Below, piece by piece: positions 12,160-24,688 of a stretch of 64,000 bases of DNA (its first letter is position 1; the number at the start of each line of letters is the position of its first letter). The stretch is from Cantharellus purpuraceus (taxonomy: Eukaryota; Basidiomycota; Agaricomycetes; Cantharellales; Hydnaceae), in the NCBI GenBank assembly GCA_025174535.1, contig JALBUN010000012.1, positions 806,001 to 870,000 on the forward strand, written 5' to 3'. Both the position numbers and the translations under genes were made by a program. Under the pieces are notes generated by a model. It did not search any database. It saw only the letters and a program-made list of their open reading frames with translations, and was not told where the DNA came from.

Positions 12160-13753
12160 TTACCTGGGTCTTCTAGTATCTTTCCATCCCCACACCTCGC
12201 GAATCCAGCGCCCCATGTTCAACTTGACAGAAGCACTATCCACGAGCCACTTTTGCTCAAGCATCTCTTTTGGTGTGGGTCGCTGATTAGCTGAGACTGT
12301 CAAGCTACATTTCCTTCAGCATAAGTGGATGAAGTGAATGGAATAGCAGGCTCAAGCTGACCTGACTCTGATAAAGTCCTTCATTTCCTGGCTCCAGGTG
12401 CAGTCTTCCTCATCTTGCAGTTGGGGAATCTGAAAAAATCGTCAACCCAATGACATTGGTGGTAAGAGGAATGGCCTCACTTCTCCGCGAACTATGAAGG
12501 ATAACAACTCGATGGGATTATCAAGGTCATCTGGATATGGAAATCGATTCATCGCAAGCTCCAGGAGAGTCAATCCTGACGACCAAACATCGGATCGAAT
12601 GGTGTATACTTGGCCTTGAATTCTTTCCGGCTATTACAGACAATAAGTCAAGCTCGACAAGCATTTCACTAATACTCACTGCCATGTAGTATCCGGTGCC
12701 AGTGAACGTCCCTGCTTGAGAATCGACTAATTCACCAGATACACCGAAATCACATAGCTTTACCACGCCCTTTGACGAGAGGAGGACGTTGGACGGCTTG
12801 ATGTCCCGATGTACTATCTTCATGGTATGAAGATAAGCGAGGCCCTTGAAAATCTGGGACATGGTCAGAAGAAATGCCATGGGACTTGCACATGGACGTA
12901 CTCCTTCCGCCAGTTTTGCGGCGACCTTTTCACCGATTCTCTTTCCCAGCTCGCGCACCTTTTTACCCACTGCATCAAGACTTCCACCCTCACAGACCTC
13001 CATGAGGAGTTTCACCTCGCTCGACGAGGGTGAAATATACGCTCCATAAAAGACAATAATGTTGGGGTGGTCGGTGGACATGAAAGAGAGTTCCCTGATC
13101 AACTGGATAGCAGGGGTTGTGCGGGTGGGAATGGTCTTGCGTGCCATGATGAGGTTGGAGCGCTTGTCCCTAACCTTGTGTACGGCACCGCCTGCGCCTT
13201 CACCTAGTCTGCCAATAAACTCGAAATCGTCGTCTACCCAATCGTCACCACTGTAGCCACGGGGAACGACATCTTCGTCGTCTGACCCATCGCGCCTCTG
13301 ACTACGATTACGCTGGCTCTCCCTGTATCTTTCTCTGCCCCTTTCCCGAATGGAGAGATCGCTTATGGCTGTGCGAAGTTTCTCAAATTGGTCGGGACCT
13401 TCAACGCCAGTATCCGAGGCAACGGGGGGTCGAACGGTGCGAGCATTGATATCGGAAGGGGAACCGGTAGAAATGGCAAGAGTGAGGGGGGTGCTGTGAG
13501 GCTGCTCGACTGCAGGTTCTGAGCGACCATTGAGAGGAATTTTGAGAGAGAGAATGGGAGTGACTGGACGTCTGGGCGTGGCAGGTCTAGAGCCGACACC
13601 TGGTACCTGAAGTCGCTGAGTGGGAGTTCTTGGACGCAGATGGAGAGGCTCTGTTTCTTGAGGGAGTTCAGCGAAATGAGGCTGTGGGGAGGCGGGGAGG
13701 GGACGAGCACCGCCTGGACGGGGTCTTGGACGAAGCTCGTTGTGAGATGCCAT
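12160..13753 (-). CDS. MKK1: MAP kinase kinase, cell wall integrity type
   Basis: Dual-specificity kinase expected to phosphorylate the cell-wall-integrity MAPK (Mkk1/2, Pek1 branch). After a Pro/Arg-rich leader (start ATGGCATCTCAC at 13753), the kinase domain shows [14 protein letters not shown] (P-loop), ARKTI (VAIK lysine), [32 protein letters not shown] (activation loop) and [20 protein letters not shown]. It ends [17 protein letters not shown], typical of this subfamily. Exons: 12902-13753, 12680-12853, 12481-12630, 12362-12429, 12160-12313. The 48-nt intron 12854-12901 has no stop and is a multiple of three, so it can be mistaken for coding sequence; removing it restores [13 protein letters not shown]. 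The mature protein is about 465 residues. It is divergent from the gene at 14406. Confidence 0.93.
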
Positions 13754-14405
13754 GCAGGTCGGTTCCAACACCGCTGCCAGTATCCTCACCTATAGACGCC
13801 CAACAGCACTCGGCCGCCGCATCCAGTTGCCGATTTCTAATTCGACCCCGGGCCACCTCCACCTCCACCACGGCCCGGCCACTCCCTGCACCCGCAGCCT
13901 CTGGTTCCCACTCATCCCATCAGACAAGTGTTCACGACAACGAATGGGGGTTTGCCCCGGATTGAGGTGGATGATCACTGAGCCTAAGCCTTTCAGCGTG
14001 CATACTACCCCTGATGAATATGGACTCGAAGCATTATACTTTAATACATCACCACTGATGCAGCGAGTTTCCCTCGGCTGGGCTCGCGTCTCGCTGTCAG
14101 CAGTGACGGCCTTGCCGCGAGACAAGGAGGACATGCAGATCGACATGACTGCCTTGTCTCTTCATCCACTCCCCAGAGAACAAGCCGAGTCTCACCTCCA
14201 TATCACAGCTTACAAGAATGTTATTACAATGGCACTACAATCTTCGCATAATCTTACTACAATATAAAGTCACTACAAACTATGTATGGAAGCGGTAGCG
14301 CTGTAAGTTTATTCAAAGCAAACGTGGACCTACATACGCAATGTCCCACTGTCCCACAGTTATTCTCCTTGACATGTCCCACCAGTCCACCAAGTATCCC
14401 AAATA
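13754..14405. promoter_or_regulatory. Shared upstream region, MKK1 and 14406 gene
   Basis: 652 bp lie between two divergent start codons. Open frames here (for example 13752-14267) run through the start of MKK1 in antisense and show no motifs. I see no clear TATA box. Confidence 0.45.
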
Positions 14406-15170
14406 ATGGACGCCTGGAAACACGAGCCATCACCCCTGACCCAGCTGTCACCTAGTGGTCGCAGTTCTCCGTCGAAAAGCGATCGCGAACGCCCCGTTCC
14501 TCCATCTTTACGCCTCGACAGGTTGGGTGTCAACCCCAGCGGTCTCGTCGGAAAGGTGTTGCGAAGGGTCGTTCGCTCTCCTCGACATCCCACGATCACC
14601 CTCGAATTCGCCGATTCTACAGTGTTCAGAATCCAAGTGGAAGGATATCATCCGAGCCCTGCTCTTCAGGGTATCCCCAAGGTAAGCTGGCGAATGTACC
14701 TGCTCCAAGAGTTCCCAGCGTACTTCCGCGCACTGTATTTTTTAAATTAGGAGCTGGAGATGGACTCTTCCCTCGACAACCTCATGTCGGCCTGCGGTAA
14801 CGGTCAATCCACCATGGACCTACTTATCACCGACTGCGCGCTTGTCCGACTCATGGACAAGGCCTTCCGAAAGACGGCACGCGAAGAGAAATGGGATCAG
14901 AATCATCTTGGACTCGTAGGTTTACTCCAGAATTGAATCCAACCCCTGTTGTTCAGAATATGCCACCAGGCCTTCAAATTTGAGGGTGATCCGGCTTGGC
15001 ATTGCGTTTGGGCTGCTGTCGTCGAGCATGACCAAGAACAGGGGGGCCATGAGACCTTCCGGAGCTATGAGGATGTGTACCTCCACCCTGTATCGGCACC
15101 ATCATCACCGAGCAAATCTCGATTTCCTGGACGCGGCCAGAAGAGGCGCCGGACATCTAGCGGAAAGTGA
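14406..15170 (+). CDS. Conserved basidiomycete protein, unknown function
   Basis: Three exons (14406-14681, 14751-14915, 14970-15170) give 213 residues; all phases fit. The N-terminus is Ser/Pro/Arg-rich and disordered. The core reads LEFADSTVFRIQVEGYHP, then a run of acidic/helical sequence with LLITDCALVRLMDKAF and a final FKFEGDPAWHCVWAAVVEHD..FRSYEDVYL. The C-terminus is basic (GQKRRRTSSGK), suggesting nuclear location. I recall similar uncharacterised proteins in mushrooms but cannot assign a function. The acceptor of the last exon was chosen as ccaccag at 14969 because the earlier AG gives a stop. Confidence 0.75.
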
Positions 15171-17369
15171 TATCTTGGGGTGAAGAGCTGTAAGCTAGCT
15201 TCTAGTCACAGAGTGGCGAAAACTGTGTACTGATTATTTTCCAGAACTCAATTTTGCATGCACGCATTGGTGCGCTACATTTAAGCAAGTGGGCATTCGG
15301 CACGGTTTAGGACTTTAATTTATATCAGCTGGTCTCCGATGACTGTACATCTATCTGTACTTCAATTGTTCTTGCGCGATCATATAGATCACGGGCATAC
15401 CATGTGTCGCGCTAATGGTGCCTGCCAGCACTACGTGCCCCAGGGTGCCCCGCGGAGCTCGAAGCACGTCGCAGTCACAGTGATGTTCTGGTCGTCTCCC
15501 CATTAATATTCTCCCCGGTAAATCGTCGACTTCTGAACAAACCCTGGCAATGATTGTAAAATGAAAAACCAAAGCCTTTCGGTCGGATCACGACGGATCG
15601 TCCTGCAGGCTTGTAAGAAGCTCCCATCTTACTAAGCAGTAAATTCATTCTGACCCTAGTTTGGTTTTGCCTCTCCCTCCTTCCACAGCTCGGGTGGCCT
15701 CCAAAGCCCTCATTGTCGAAGTGTTCTTTCAGAGCACCCGAAAATGTCCCGATTTGATGTCTATGGATATCTTACGAAACTCATGCGGTGTCCTCCCATC
15801 TACTGATGCCTCCTTGTTATTCCCCCTTGCTTTGCCATAACCCTGAATACCTCTCCTCGGTTTACGGCAAAATTCCGTGACTCGTGTGCGCTTATCACGG
15901 GTTAGCGAGATATACTCACCGGTCGCCGGGCATTTTTCAGTAGTTACTGCGGTACCGTGACGATCTACGCTGCCATCGCAGCACGAGACTGCCTAGACAC
16001 GACATGTCTCTCGGCCATGTTGGTAAAGATAATTCCGGCACTCACATGGGAACTGACACGACGATTTCAAAGTGGAATTTAAGCACATCATGCGCCGATC
16101 CCTCAAACAGCTAGTCTTTACCCGAATGAGTCCCGAGGTTCTCCTGTGACTTGTTTCTTGTGGAACGTGTGCCCATTTGAAAAACAAAACGCCTCGAGGC
16201 AAACCCCCTGTGCTTTGGGAACGAACTCCGTGCTCACTCAATTGTGGATGATCCATCCTGGGGTACCGGCCACGACAGTTCCCCTTGATCGGTATCTCCC
16301 TATTGTATCCATGCCACGCTCTGGTAAAGTTGGCGTCTGCTCCACTGAAATTGGGGCTGAAGGTATGCAGGTGCCAAAACTTTGTTCTACCAACAGGCAA
16401 CGGCTTTCTTTCACCACGTTCTGTCACAGTGAAGTCTCCATCCACTCAATTGAAAAGAACAGACTCCAGCGGCGATTTGGGAGCTGCGATATCACCGGAT
16501 CCCCCCCTGACCTTCCTATATGTGGGACATTCCTGGCCATTCTCTCTCTCCCATCCAATAGGTATAAAGCGGCTGGTGATATTTAGCCAATAACGCGATT
16601 CCTGGGAAGTTGCGCGCCACCACGGCCAGAATAGAAAACAGACACGAGGCGAGTATGGTTTACTACCCCGCATATCCATCACTCCGTATAGGCCCTTTTA
16701 AGCCTATAGCCCTGTTCACATTCACAAGGTGACTAGGGTGGTGGCCATGCATGTCTGTGCGTTATTACTACTTACCTTCCAAGGGAAACACCCTCCGGTA
16801 AACGCTAACGTCATTAGGTAAATTTAACTTTAGTGGTAGTGGTGAATTTATACTCATGTCATCGGCTAGCCGTGCAGGGTTCGAGGTGTTCATTGACCCT
16901 CGATCATGCCATTGCTGAATCGAGTTGAAAGACTTACAGGCAATTCCTGGCAATTCTGCTATTTCACTCGGGTGCCTTTCAATCGATCGCAAGGACGCGA
17001 AAGGCGTCAGAGATTCGGATACTCTGCTACCGGAAGAAATTTGAGGGCGGTCCGGGTAGATAGGTAAACCCAACTGTGGTTACTGAGAGACATCATTGCC
17101 ACGTTTTATGCAATCTTTGTCAGGGTCATCTGTGTTCAGGTTACTCTTCCTGGAACGTTACGAAAATTATGAGTTGAGCTTCAACCTCAAACCTTGTGCA
17201 GTATTGTTGAGTCCACATGTGCCTTTGGAAAGGGATATAACCGAATATAAAATGTTAGTTGTCAGGTTATGACTGGTAAGCCGAAAAGCGTGACCTGAAG
17301 CTGCCTCGAGGTGATGAGCTCAGAAAGGAAAGAAGACTTCGGCTTTTTCCGAAGCTGCTGGAGACTGCA
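15171..17369. other. Intergenic, no supported gene
   Basis: 2.2 kb without a convincing gene. A CCAAT box (16555-16559) closely followed by TATAAA (16563-16568) resembles a plus-strand core promoter, but I find no matching coding exons before NAA50. A minus-strand open stretch at 16796-17073 is flanked by an acceptor-like and a donor-like site, yet no partner exon continues it. Overlapping frames at 15993-16593 are open on both strands without motifs. Confidence 0.45.
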
Positions 17370-18078
17370 ATGTCTCGATCAAATGTCTCTTTCTCCAGGT
17401 AAATCTGCCCAACTCTGCTGCATCCGATTGTGTCCGTTTCGAATGATAAACATCCTCGCACGACGGGCAGTGTAACGCCTGCGAACTGCGGTACTGTCAG
17501 GAAGCTGAATAGTGTTCTCTTTCCAATCCGCTACTCTGAGAAGTTTTACAAAGATATCGTCGCACCCGAAGCGGAAGATCTCTGCAAATTAGGTCAGATA
17601 TCGTTCAATGTCCTAGACATTGCCGAGCATCTAATGTTGTTCCCTCAGTGTATTTCAATGATATCCCAGTGGGGACAATCTGCTGTCGCATAGAGAAGGG
17701 TGACCACGAGGGAGAAGGGAAGCTCTACTTGATGACTATGGGAATCCTTGCGGTGATCGTTATCTACGCTGTTTTTCATATTTCCCAACGTTGCTCATGT
17801 AGTGATATTAGCCTTATCGCTCACGAAAGCTCGGGACCAGAGCTCTCCAAGCGATTCTATCTGCGGCAAGTGCACATTCCAAGCCAAAGATCACTCGCGT
17901 GAAACTTCACGTGCAAGAAAACAATGAAGATGCTCGTCGGTTTTATGAACGCCACGGGTTCAAGGTGATAGCGCTGGAGCCTGAATATTATAAAAGAATT
18001 GAGCCTCATGGCGCTTGGCTGTTGGAGAGAGAAGTGCTAGAAGGGGATCGGAAGCTCGCAGCGTCATCTAGTGGTTGA
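17370..18078 (+). CDS. NAA50: N-alpha-acetyltransferase 50 (GNAT fold)
   Basis: Acetyl-CoA-dependent N-terminal acetyltransferase, usually associated with the ribosome-bound NatA complex. Four exons (17370-17398, 17471-17592, 17649-17752, 17812-18078) encode 173 residues. Family landmarks in order: LNSVLFPIRYSEKFY, VYFNDIPVGTICCRIE, LYLMTMGILAPYRSRKLGTRAL (acetyl-CoA pyrophosphate loop, RxxKxGxxA) and LHVQENNEDARRFYERHGFKV, then EYYKRIEPHGAWLLER. The start is placed at the ATG in a 29-nt first exon; the open frame otherwise has no ATG before the conserved region. It is convergent with the C2H2 gene (237 bp apart). Confidence 0.9.
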
Positions 18079-18315
18079 AGAGGCTCGTGATGCGGTTAAA
18101 CACTCTTTGCCGACAAAATTTGATGCATGAGTCCCATTCGCAGGCTATGGATCTAACGTGATAAAATCATACAGTGGGCACATGATACAGTGGGCACATC
18201 GCATACATCCATCAAAAACTTCATGAGTATCGTCTGACAAGTCAGTTTCAATATGGCACCATGACATGATTGACCAGAAACCTGCCGAAATCCAGTGTTT
18301 GGTCATGCAATGGAT

Positions 18316-19030
18316 CTATGCTATCTCGAGACCGCATTGCTTCTGCGACTAGATGTACGTGTGTAATGAGCACAGGTTAGACCCCAATAGCAGGGTGCAA
18401 GACAAACCTGGTGTCTTTTGAGGGCGTCCTTTCGGGTAAAAGTCCTGCTGCAGCTAAGGCATTCAAACGGCTTCGCCCCACTGTGTGATTCACTAGAAAC
18501 GAAGGCTTTATATGAGCTCCAAAGGATGCATCGGTACAAGGTGGTAATTACCGATGTCTTTTCAGGTCGTGTGAGCGATCAAACGAAAGAGCGCATTGAT
18601 CACACGAGTGAGGACGCTTTGGGGACGCGGGATACATCACATGAGAGGAAGACGGGGGCGATGTTGTCGAGGATGCCGACGAATTTGAACTGGCATACCC
18701 AGATGTATCATGCGAGTCATAGGACTTGGATGACAAGATTGGGGTGGGGTATGCAGATTGGGAGTAGTGAGAATACTGAGAGGAGAATGGGGAGCGAGGT
18801 GTTGAAGCAGATGTGGAGTAGCTAGAGTATGTGGGGGTGGTGTTTGAATGGGCAGAAGAATAATGGGATGAGGATTTGTATGACGATGAATAGTGGTGAG
18901 AAGGCGAGTGGACCGGGGGTGGGAGGGAATAATGGCCTCCATAAGACGACGGTGCAGGAACAATGTCGACGGGAACCTTGGTGGACGCGTAGCGCGAATC
19001 TCTGGAGGAGCTATAGTATTTGGAGGTCAT
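18316..19030 (-). CDS. Two-finger C2H2 zinc finger protein
   Basis: Putative DNA-binding regulator. Exons 18552-19030, 18408-18492 and 18316-18348 give 198 residues. Residues 1-130 are Ser/Tyr/His/Pro-rich (many SHYSS, YSSY blocks) and probably disordered or activating. Two adjacent fingers follow: CDQCALSFDRSHDLKRHR and, across an intron, CLSCSRTFTRKDALKRHQ, joined by ESHSGAKPFE, a variant of the TGEKPF linker. The short last exon ends SQKQCGLEIA. The pair of fingers at the extreme C-terminus is common in basidiomycete regulators; no target can be inferred. Confidence 0.87.
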
Positions 19031-20739
19031 GATACGAGTCAACTTAGAGGGTGGATTCTGAGGAAAACAGGCTGTTCAGACTGACCTTTTATTGCACAGA
19101 GGGTGGACACAAACTAAGTGAACGACAACATTTGGAAAGTGGATTTGGTCACACCACGGATCGAAATAAGCGCCACGGGGTGGAGTTGGACCCTTTCACA
19201 AGATTTTTACATGGGAAAGAGGTCCAGACAAGCAAAACTACCGGATATGAGGAACTGCCCCTTGTGGATGGTCGGATGTCGGCGGAAGATGTAAAGCCTT
19301 GAGGCGTGGAGTGAAAGGAAACGAGAACTTGGAGCACAAGTGGCCGGAGAGAGTATCCAGAACGATAACGGTACAGTGCACTAAACGTGGATGGAAGCTC
19401 ATTCGATCGCAAGGGCTGGTAAGTCCGAGTCCGCATCTACAGCTGGCTGAGCGTTGATGGCAGTAAACGCCCAGCCCATTGAATACGTACGTTACACACT
19501 TGAAAACATGGTTAAGGTTGTGGAAACTTAGAACAAGACATTGCGGTAGCTTTGAAGGGGGACACGCCCCAGGAGCTCCCCTTGCCTGCGGCTGGCAATT
19601 GCCGACGACAACAAACAAGAAAAACAAAGTATTCCCCTTTGACAAGCCTTGAACCCCTTGTATACTGACAGCCTCTCGACATGACCACTTGTTCCATCAC
19701 GACTAAAATGGTTTTTGTGGTGACCTTTCCAACCCTTCACATGCACGTGCAGAACAAGGACAAGTACCGGGTACTACGCCTCAGCGCCCTTTCTTGAAAC
19801 TTTGCCAAACCATTCTCTCCTCGCCTGATCTACTTTTCTTCGCTCTCAAGGGGCTTCAGGGCTTCATGCGTCGGTCTCACTGCAATCTTCCCCATCTGAT
19901 CCGTCTCCAAGTCTTGTTGTGTCATGGGTCTAATTCTCCACGCAAGACGCGCCCCCGAAGCTTGGATCGGCACCCTTTCACCCCAGCAAGGTTTCACAAA
20001 TAAAGCTGGTTGCTACTGAGGTCGGGCCGCCCACCGCGATCTACTGAGCTGTGCTGGCTACCTCCCAGGAAGGGGATGATTAACACATTCTGAGTTCGCC
20101 GCTGCTCCGTACAAGCTTGAGCGTTACATATCCTCGGTCTCCAAACAGTCAGAAAGCCACGAGTTCGCAGAGATGGGCGGCTACAATAGAGGATACGCCC
20201 CTCGGTGCACCAGAACCTCAGGAACAGAATGGAGAACCAATCCAAGTAGTAGTGACTCAAATCACTGAAGCCACCCTATTCGATGTGCGCATTGTGAAGA
20301 TTTTACACGTTTTCGAATTCATACATGTGTGAAGGCTCTATCTACACGTCAACGACTCCTCATCTCGAAGGCACTTGAAACGGGACACATTGTTTTCCAG
20401 GGACTTTTACAAGGCGCGAAGAATTTCATACCGCGGCGTATCTTTTGTGTCAGATACTTTTGCTACTACTGGGTGGCTGAGCAAAGCCTGCCAGTGCAGT
20501 CAGAGAGGCGCCATTCAGCGGTGGAAGCCCTATTCACAACACCAACCCCTTGTTCAGGGCCCCTGGCGCGCAACAGTGCATCCTGAGCCTGAAGGCTGAA
20601 ATTGCTACATATGAACTACCCTCGACCTTGATTAAATGTACCACTACAATACTTCTCTTCAAATTATCCATATATGGAAATTGCTTATGTAAACCAGAGC
20701 GTACTAGAAAACTCGTTCCAGATCCATAATATCGCCAAC
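19031..20739. other. Intergenic, no supported gene
   Basis: The 1.7 kb separates divergent C2H2 and DNA ligase genes. Several short open frames (19238-19645 minus, 19794-20003 plus, 20117-20332 plus, 20329-20599 plus) do not connect through convincing introns and match no family I know. A small plus-strand multi-exon gene between 19.8 and 20.6 kb is possible but not supported. Confidence 0.4.
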
Positions 20740-23700
20740 ATGGCCCCCAAACGGTTGGCACCGTCTTCTGGCCCTAGCACTCCCAAAGCGAAGAAAGCGA
20801 AATATATGGGTCAAAAGAGTTTGCACAGCTTTTTCCCCTCGCCTTCCAAGAGCGCAGGAGAAACAGCTAGCCAGGCAAGTGCGGAAATGGAGGACCGAGA
20901 ATTGGCGGAACAATTAGCTCGAAAGGACGGAATCGACATAGAGTCTGCGAGACGTCTGGAAGCTTCGTGGAAGACTGCTCGTGCCAGCACCAGCTCGATA
21001 GACGCCGTTGTGGTTGGTTTAGACATGATCAGCGGTCCTGCCGTAGACATGGGATCAGTGTCGAACATGTCGAACGCTACGCCCAAGAAGTTAGGAAATC
21101 TTCCTCGTGACCGTGTTGCGTCAGGGTCAAAGTCAATTAGCCAGACACTTATGCCCACCGTTTCTCACCCCATCGATGTAACTTCACAATCTTTCGTGTC
21201 TGTAAATTACCCAGACTTATCTGTGGACCCCGCAACCTTCACATTCTATGGAAATCCTCCTTGGTCCCCTCTTACACAGGCACCATATTCTTTCTTGTCT
21301 CATGCTCTTTCGACCCTCTCACAGACACGCTCACGGATCTTGATCCTCAACACCCTAACAAATTATCTTCGTCTAATATCACTACATGATCCTCAGTCTC
21401 TTGTTCCGTCTCTTTATCTTCTGTCAAGCACGCTTGCACCCCCTTATCTCTCAGTAGAGCTCGGATTGGGACATTCCGTCATTTCCAAATCCATTCAACA
21501 GGTGTCCGGTCTGACGTCTGCTGCCCTGAGTAAACTCTATAAGACTCTAGGGGATCCGGGCGACGTTGCTTTTGCTGCAAAGTCGTCCGTTCGAACGTTG
21601 ATTCCCCATCCTGCTCTCACCGTTCCAGGTGTATATGATACCCTACTGAAGATTTCTCGGACACAAGGCCAAGGTGCAGCTCGAATCAAGCAATCCCTGG
21701 TCGAAAAGTTGCTCCTTTCTGCAAAGGGGGAAGAACCTCGGTATCTTGTTCGGATGCTTTGTCAACATCTTCGAGTTGGTGCTGTGAGGTAAGGCCTTGG
21801 AGACATTTTCAATGAAACAGACTTTACTGGCACTCAGGAACACGATAGTCACGGCTTTGGCACGTGCAATCGCCTTTTCACCTCCACATTCATCAGCGCC
21901 TAAACCTTCGAAATTCTATGTTTCCCCTGAGCTGCTCAAAAAGGTTCAATCGTTGCCAAATGATGGAAAGAAGAAGTCCATCATAGATCCTATGCGCCAG
22001 GAGCTGACGGAAATATTTGCAAATGCTGAGGCAGTGGTCAAACGCTGCTTTGTGCAGCATCCCAATTTAGACAATATCACGGCAGCACTCCTGGAAGTAG
22101 GATTAGAAGGGCTGGCTGAACGTGTTCCTTTAGCCGTGGGTGCGTGCTTCAAAAAAATCTTGAGTTCATAGACTATGACATTGTTTCGTCGATATGTATA
22201 GGCGTACCCCTACATCCTACCCTAGGATCTCCCACGCGATCTTTGGACGAAGTGTATGAGCGCCTTAACGAACAGCCCTTTTCTGCAGAATTCAAATACG
22301 ATGGACAGAGGGCACAATTACACGCCTCACGAGGTGACCGTAGCAAGCCGACAGTGAAAATATTCTCTCGACATCTTGAGGACATGACTGACAAAGTCTG
22401 TGGCCTGAAAGTGATGTCATCGCCCTACTGACATTCACTGCCGTGATCAGTATCCTGATATTATTGTATTAACGGAGCAACTCTTCACGTCTCATCCTGA
22501 ACTCTCTTCCTTCATCATTGATGCGGAAATCGTCGCAGTCGACGTTGAGACAGGCGCACTAATGTCGTTTCAGAACCTCTCACAGAGAGCCCGCAAAGAT
22601 GTACGACTAGAAGATGTGGAGGTGTCTGTCTGTCTTTTCGTTTATGATCTCATGTATCTCAATGGAAAGGTCAGTGACTGCGATTGTGTTAATGAGTTAT
22701 TTCAACAACTTGAAGATCTAGATATTGCTAGAGGTTCCCTTTCGTCAACGAAGGGACTTTCTTCGCATACATTTTCCGCCTGTCAGACCGCACAATATTG
22801 CAGTTGCCCGTCTTGAACATGTGGAGAGCTGTGACAGCGACGAAGGTCGGGATGCTATAGAGGAATTCTGGCAGAAGGCTGTTGCCGGCCGTTCGGAAGG
22901 ATTGATGATCAAGGTAGGAGGCTTTTCCTACCGTCTATCTGCCAACTTCACTAATCCGGTCCGTGTAGCTTCTAGACCATGGAGAGGTGAACGGTGGTGA
23001 ATCTCCATCTAAGAATGGGAAGAATAGGAAGAAACCACTCCCTGCTTCTTACGAACCTGGTATGACATATCAGATTACACTCCATGTGTACTGTCTGACT
23101 CGTGGAATTGTACAAAAGACAAACGCACATTGGCTTGGCTAAAGCTCAAGAAAGATTATGTGACAGGCCTGGGCGACAGTCTAGACCTTGTGCCTATTGG
23201 TAAGGCCAATTTCTGGTGCATTCTAGGACTACTGGGATAAATCGTTTTAAAGGTGCATGGAATGGAAATGGGCGCAAAGCGAATTGGTGGAGCCCTGTAT
23301 TGCTCGCTTTGTGGGATGAACCTACTGGGGAGTTTGTTGCAGTTTGTAAATGCATGTCTGGTTTGTCTCGGATCTTCCCTGGCGTGTGTAGGGGTTGTCT
23401 GACTACGTGTTATTTACGCTTTCTTTCTGCACAGGATTTTCTGATGCATTCTACAAGGTACGGCAACATCCATCTTTCCGACCTCATGTCCTTATACTCC
23501 CATGAATGACCTCAGGATATGAAAGAGAGGTATACCCCGGATTCACACACCTGTTCAAATACGCCGTTGTGGAATTGCAGACTAGGCAGTAGGCATCACT
23601 GAGTATGGGCCTTCTCTCAAACACTGAAGTTTCCTGCAGGCTTCAGGCCGACCGTTTACTTTAAGCCGAGTGAAGTTTGGGAAGTCCTCGGGGCTGAGTT

Positions 23701-24003
23701 GGTTTCTTTTGCTGTGTTCTTTGACTGTGGTCTGACGTCAAATACCAACTCAGTATCACCCTAAGTCCAGTATCAGTTGCAGCTCTCGGATTAGTTCCAG
23801 GGACGAGAGGACTCAGTCTTCGGTTTCCTCGATTTATCAGAATTCGAGAGGATAAGGGATTGGAGCATGCATCAACTCCCAAGTCCCTAGCCGACATGTG
23901 GCAAGTTCAGGAAAAGAGGGGGAAGGAAGGTAAAGGGATGGATGAGGAGGAATTGCTAGATGTGGGATGGGAGTCTGACGTTGCGGAAGAGGTTTCCTCG
24001 TAA
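20740..24003 (+). CDS. CDC9: DNA ligase I (ATP-dependent)
   Basis: Seals nicks during replication and repair. Twelve exons (20740-21788, 21838-22139, 22202-22395, 22451-22669, 22722-22913, 22969-23059, 23119-23199, 23253-23360, 23435-23457, 23516-23588, 23640-23697, 23754-24003) give about 879 residues. An N-terminal PIP box QKSLHSFF (about residue 25) marks PCNA binding. The DNA-binding domain runs over residues 150-430. The adenylated lysine is in AEFKYDGQRAQLH, followed by IIDAEIVAVD, LFVYDLMYLNGK, EGLMIKLLDH and TLAWLKLKKDY. The OB fold ends PTVYFKPSEVWEVLGADITLSP and SLRFPRFIRIREDK. Start was set at ATGGCCCCCAAACGG rather than an ATG 22 codons upstream. The donor at 23589 was taken as the canonical GT. 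Confidence 0.95.
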
Positions 24004-24688
24004 TTTAAGCTTTAAGTATGGATACGAGAGGGGCCGCAAGATGATAGGAAGATTCACGAAGTGCATAAGGTCACTTGTCCAGACGAGTATTTTATACCCA
24101 TAAAATACTCGTATTTGTTGAGGCAACTAATAGTCAAGGATCGGTCGATGAATTATGATGTTGGTGAATCGGGTGGCAGGGCGAGAAAGGCGGAGAGAAT
24201 GGCTGTGACAGCCAAACTAAGTCATTCCAGTACGATCATTGGTCTCGATTCGGCCATTGCAGGTAGTGCTTGAATATGGAATTCCAAACCTACAGTAGCA
24301 CCAGGGACGATAAGAGGTGGATATACTAAAAAAAAAAAAGCCATGCAGCATCGGGGGGTATTTGGGGAGGCCGGACAGAGACGTGGTAGGAACTTTAAGC
24401 TTGGCAAGGCATTTCAAACGCCGCAAACAATTACATGGGCGGTACCGGCGCTATGGCGATTGTGTGGGACATCACCGAGTGTCAGCGCTCCAGCCTTTGT
24501 ATCCTTACTACATCTTGATTCCACCTTTCCCCAACTCTTACCCTCTCGAGCATCGATTGCTCTTCACTTTCCTTCTTGTACACCTTTGTTCAACGCCTTC
24601 TGACGTGCGGTCTCAGACTCTTCTCCTTACCATCTTTTATTTCATCGCTGGTCGTTCTCGCCTCATTTCGCTGTTACACTGAATAGAC
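24004..24688. other. Intergenic between ligase and membrane gene
   Basis: 685 bp with no gene; includes an A-tract near 24330 and CT-rich sequence just upstream of the next start, as in many fungal promoters. Confidence 0.5.

Noticed and set aside
16146..16593. Overlapping 146- and 102-codon plus frames and a 150-codon minus frame
   Set aside because: Three frames open at once in the same place on both strands point to chance, and no protein motif appears in any of them.
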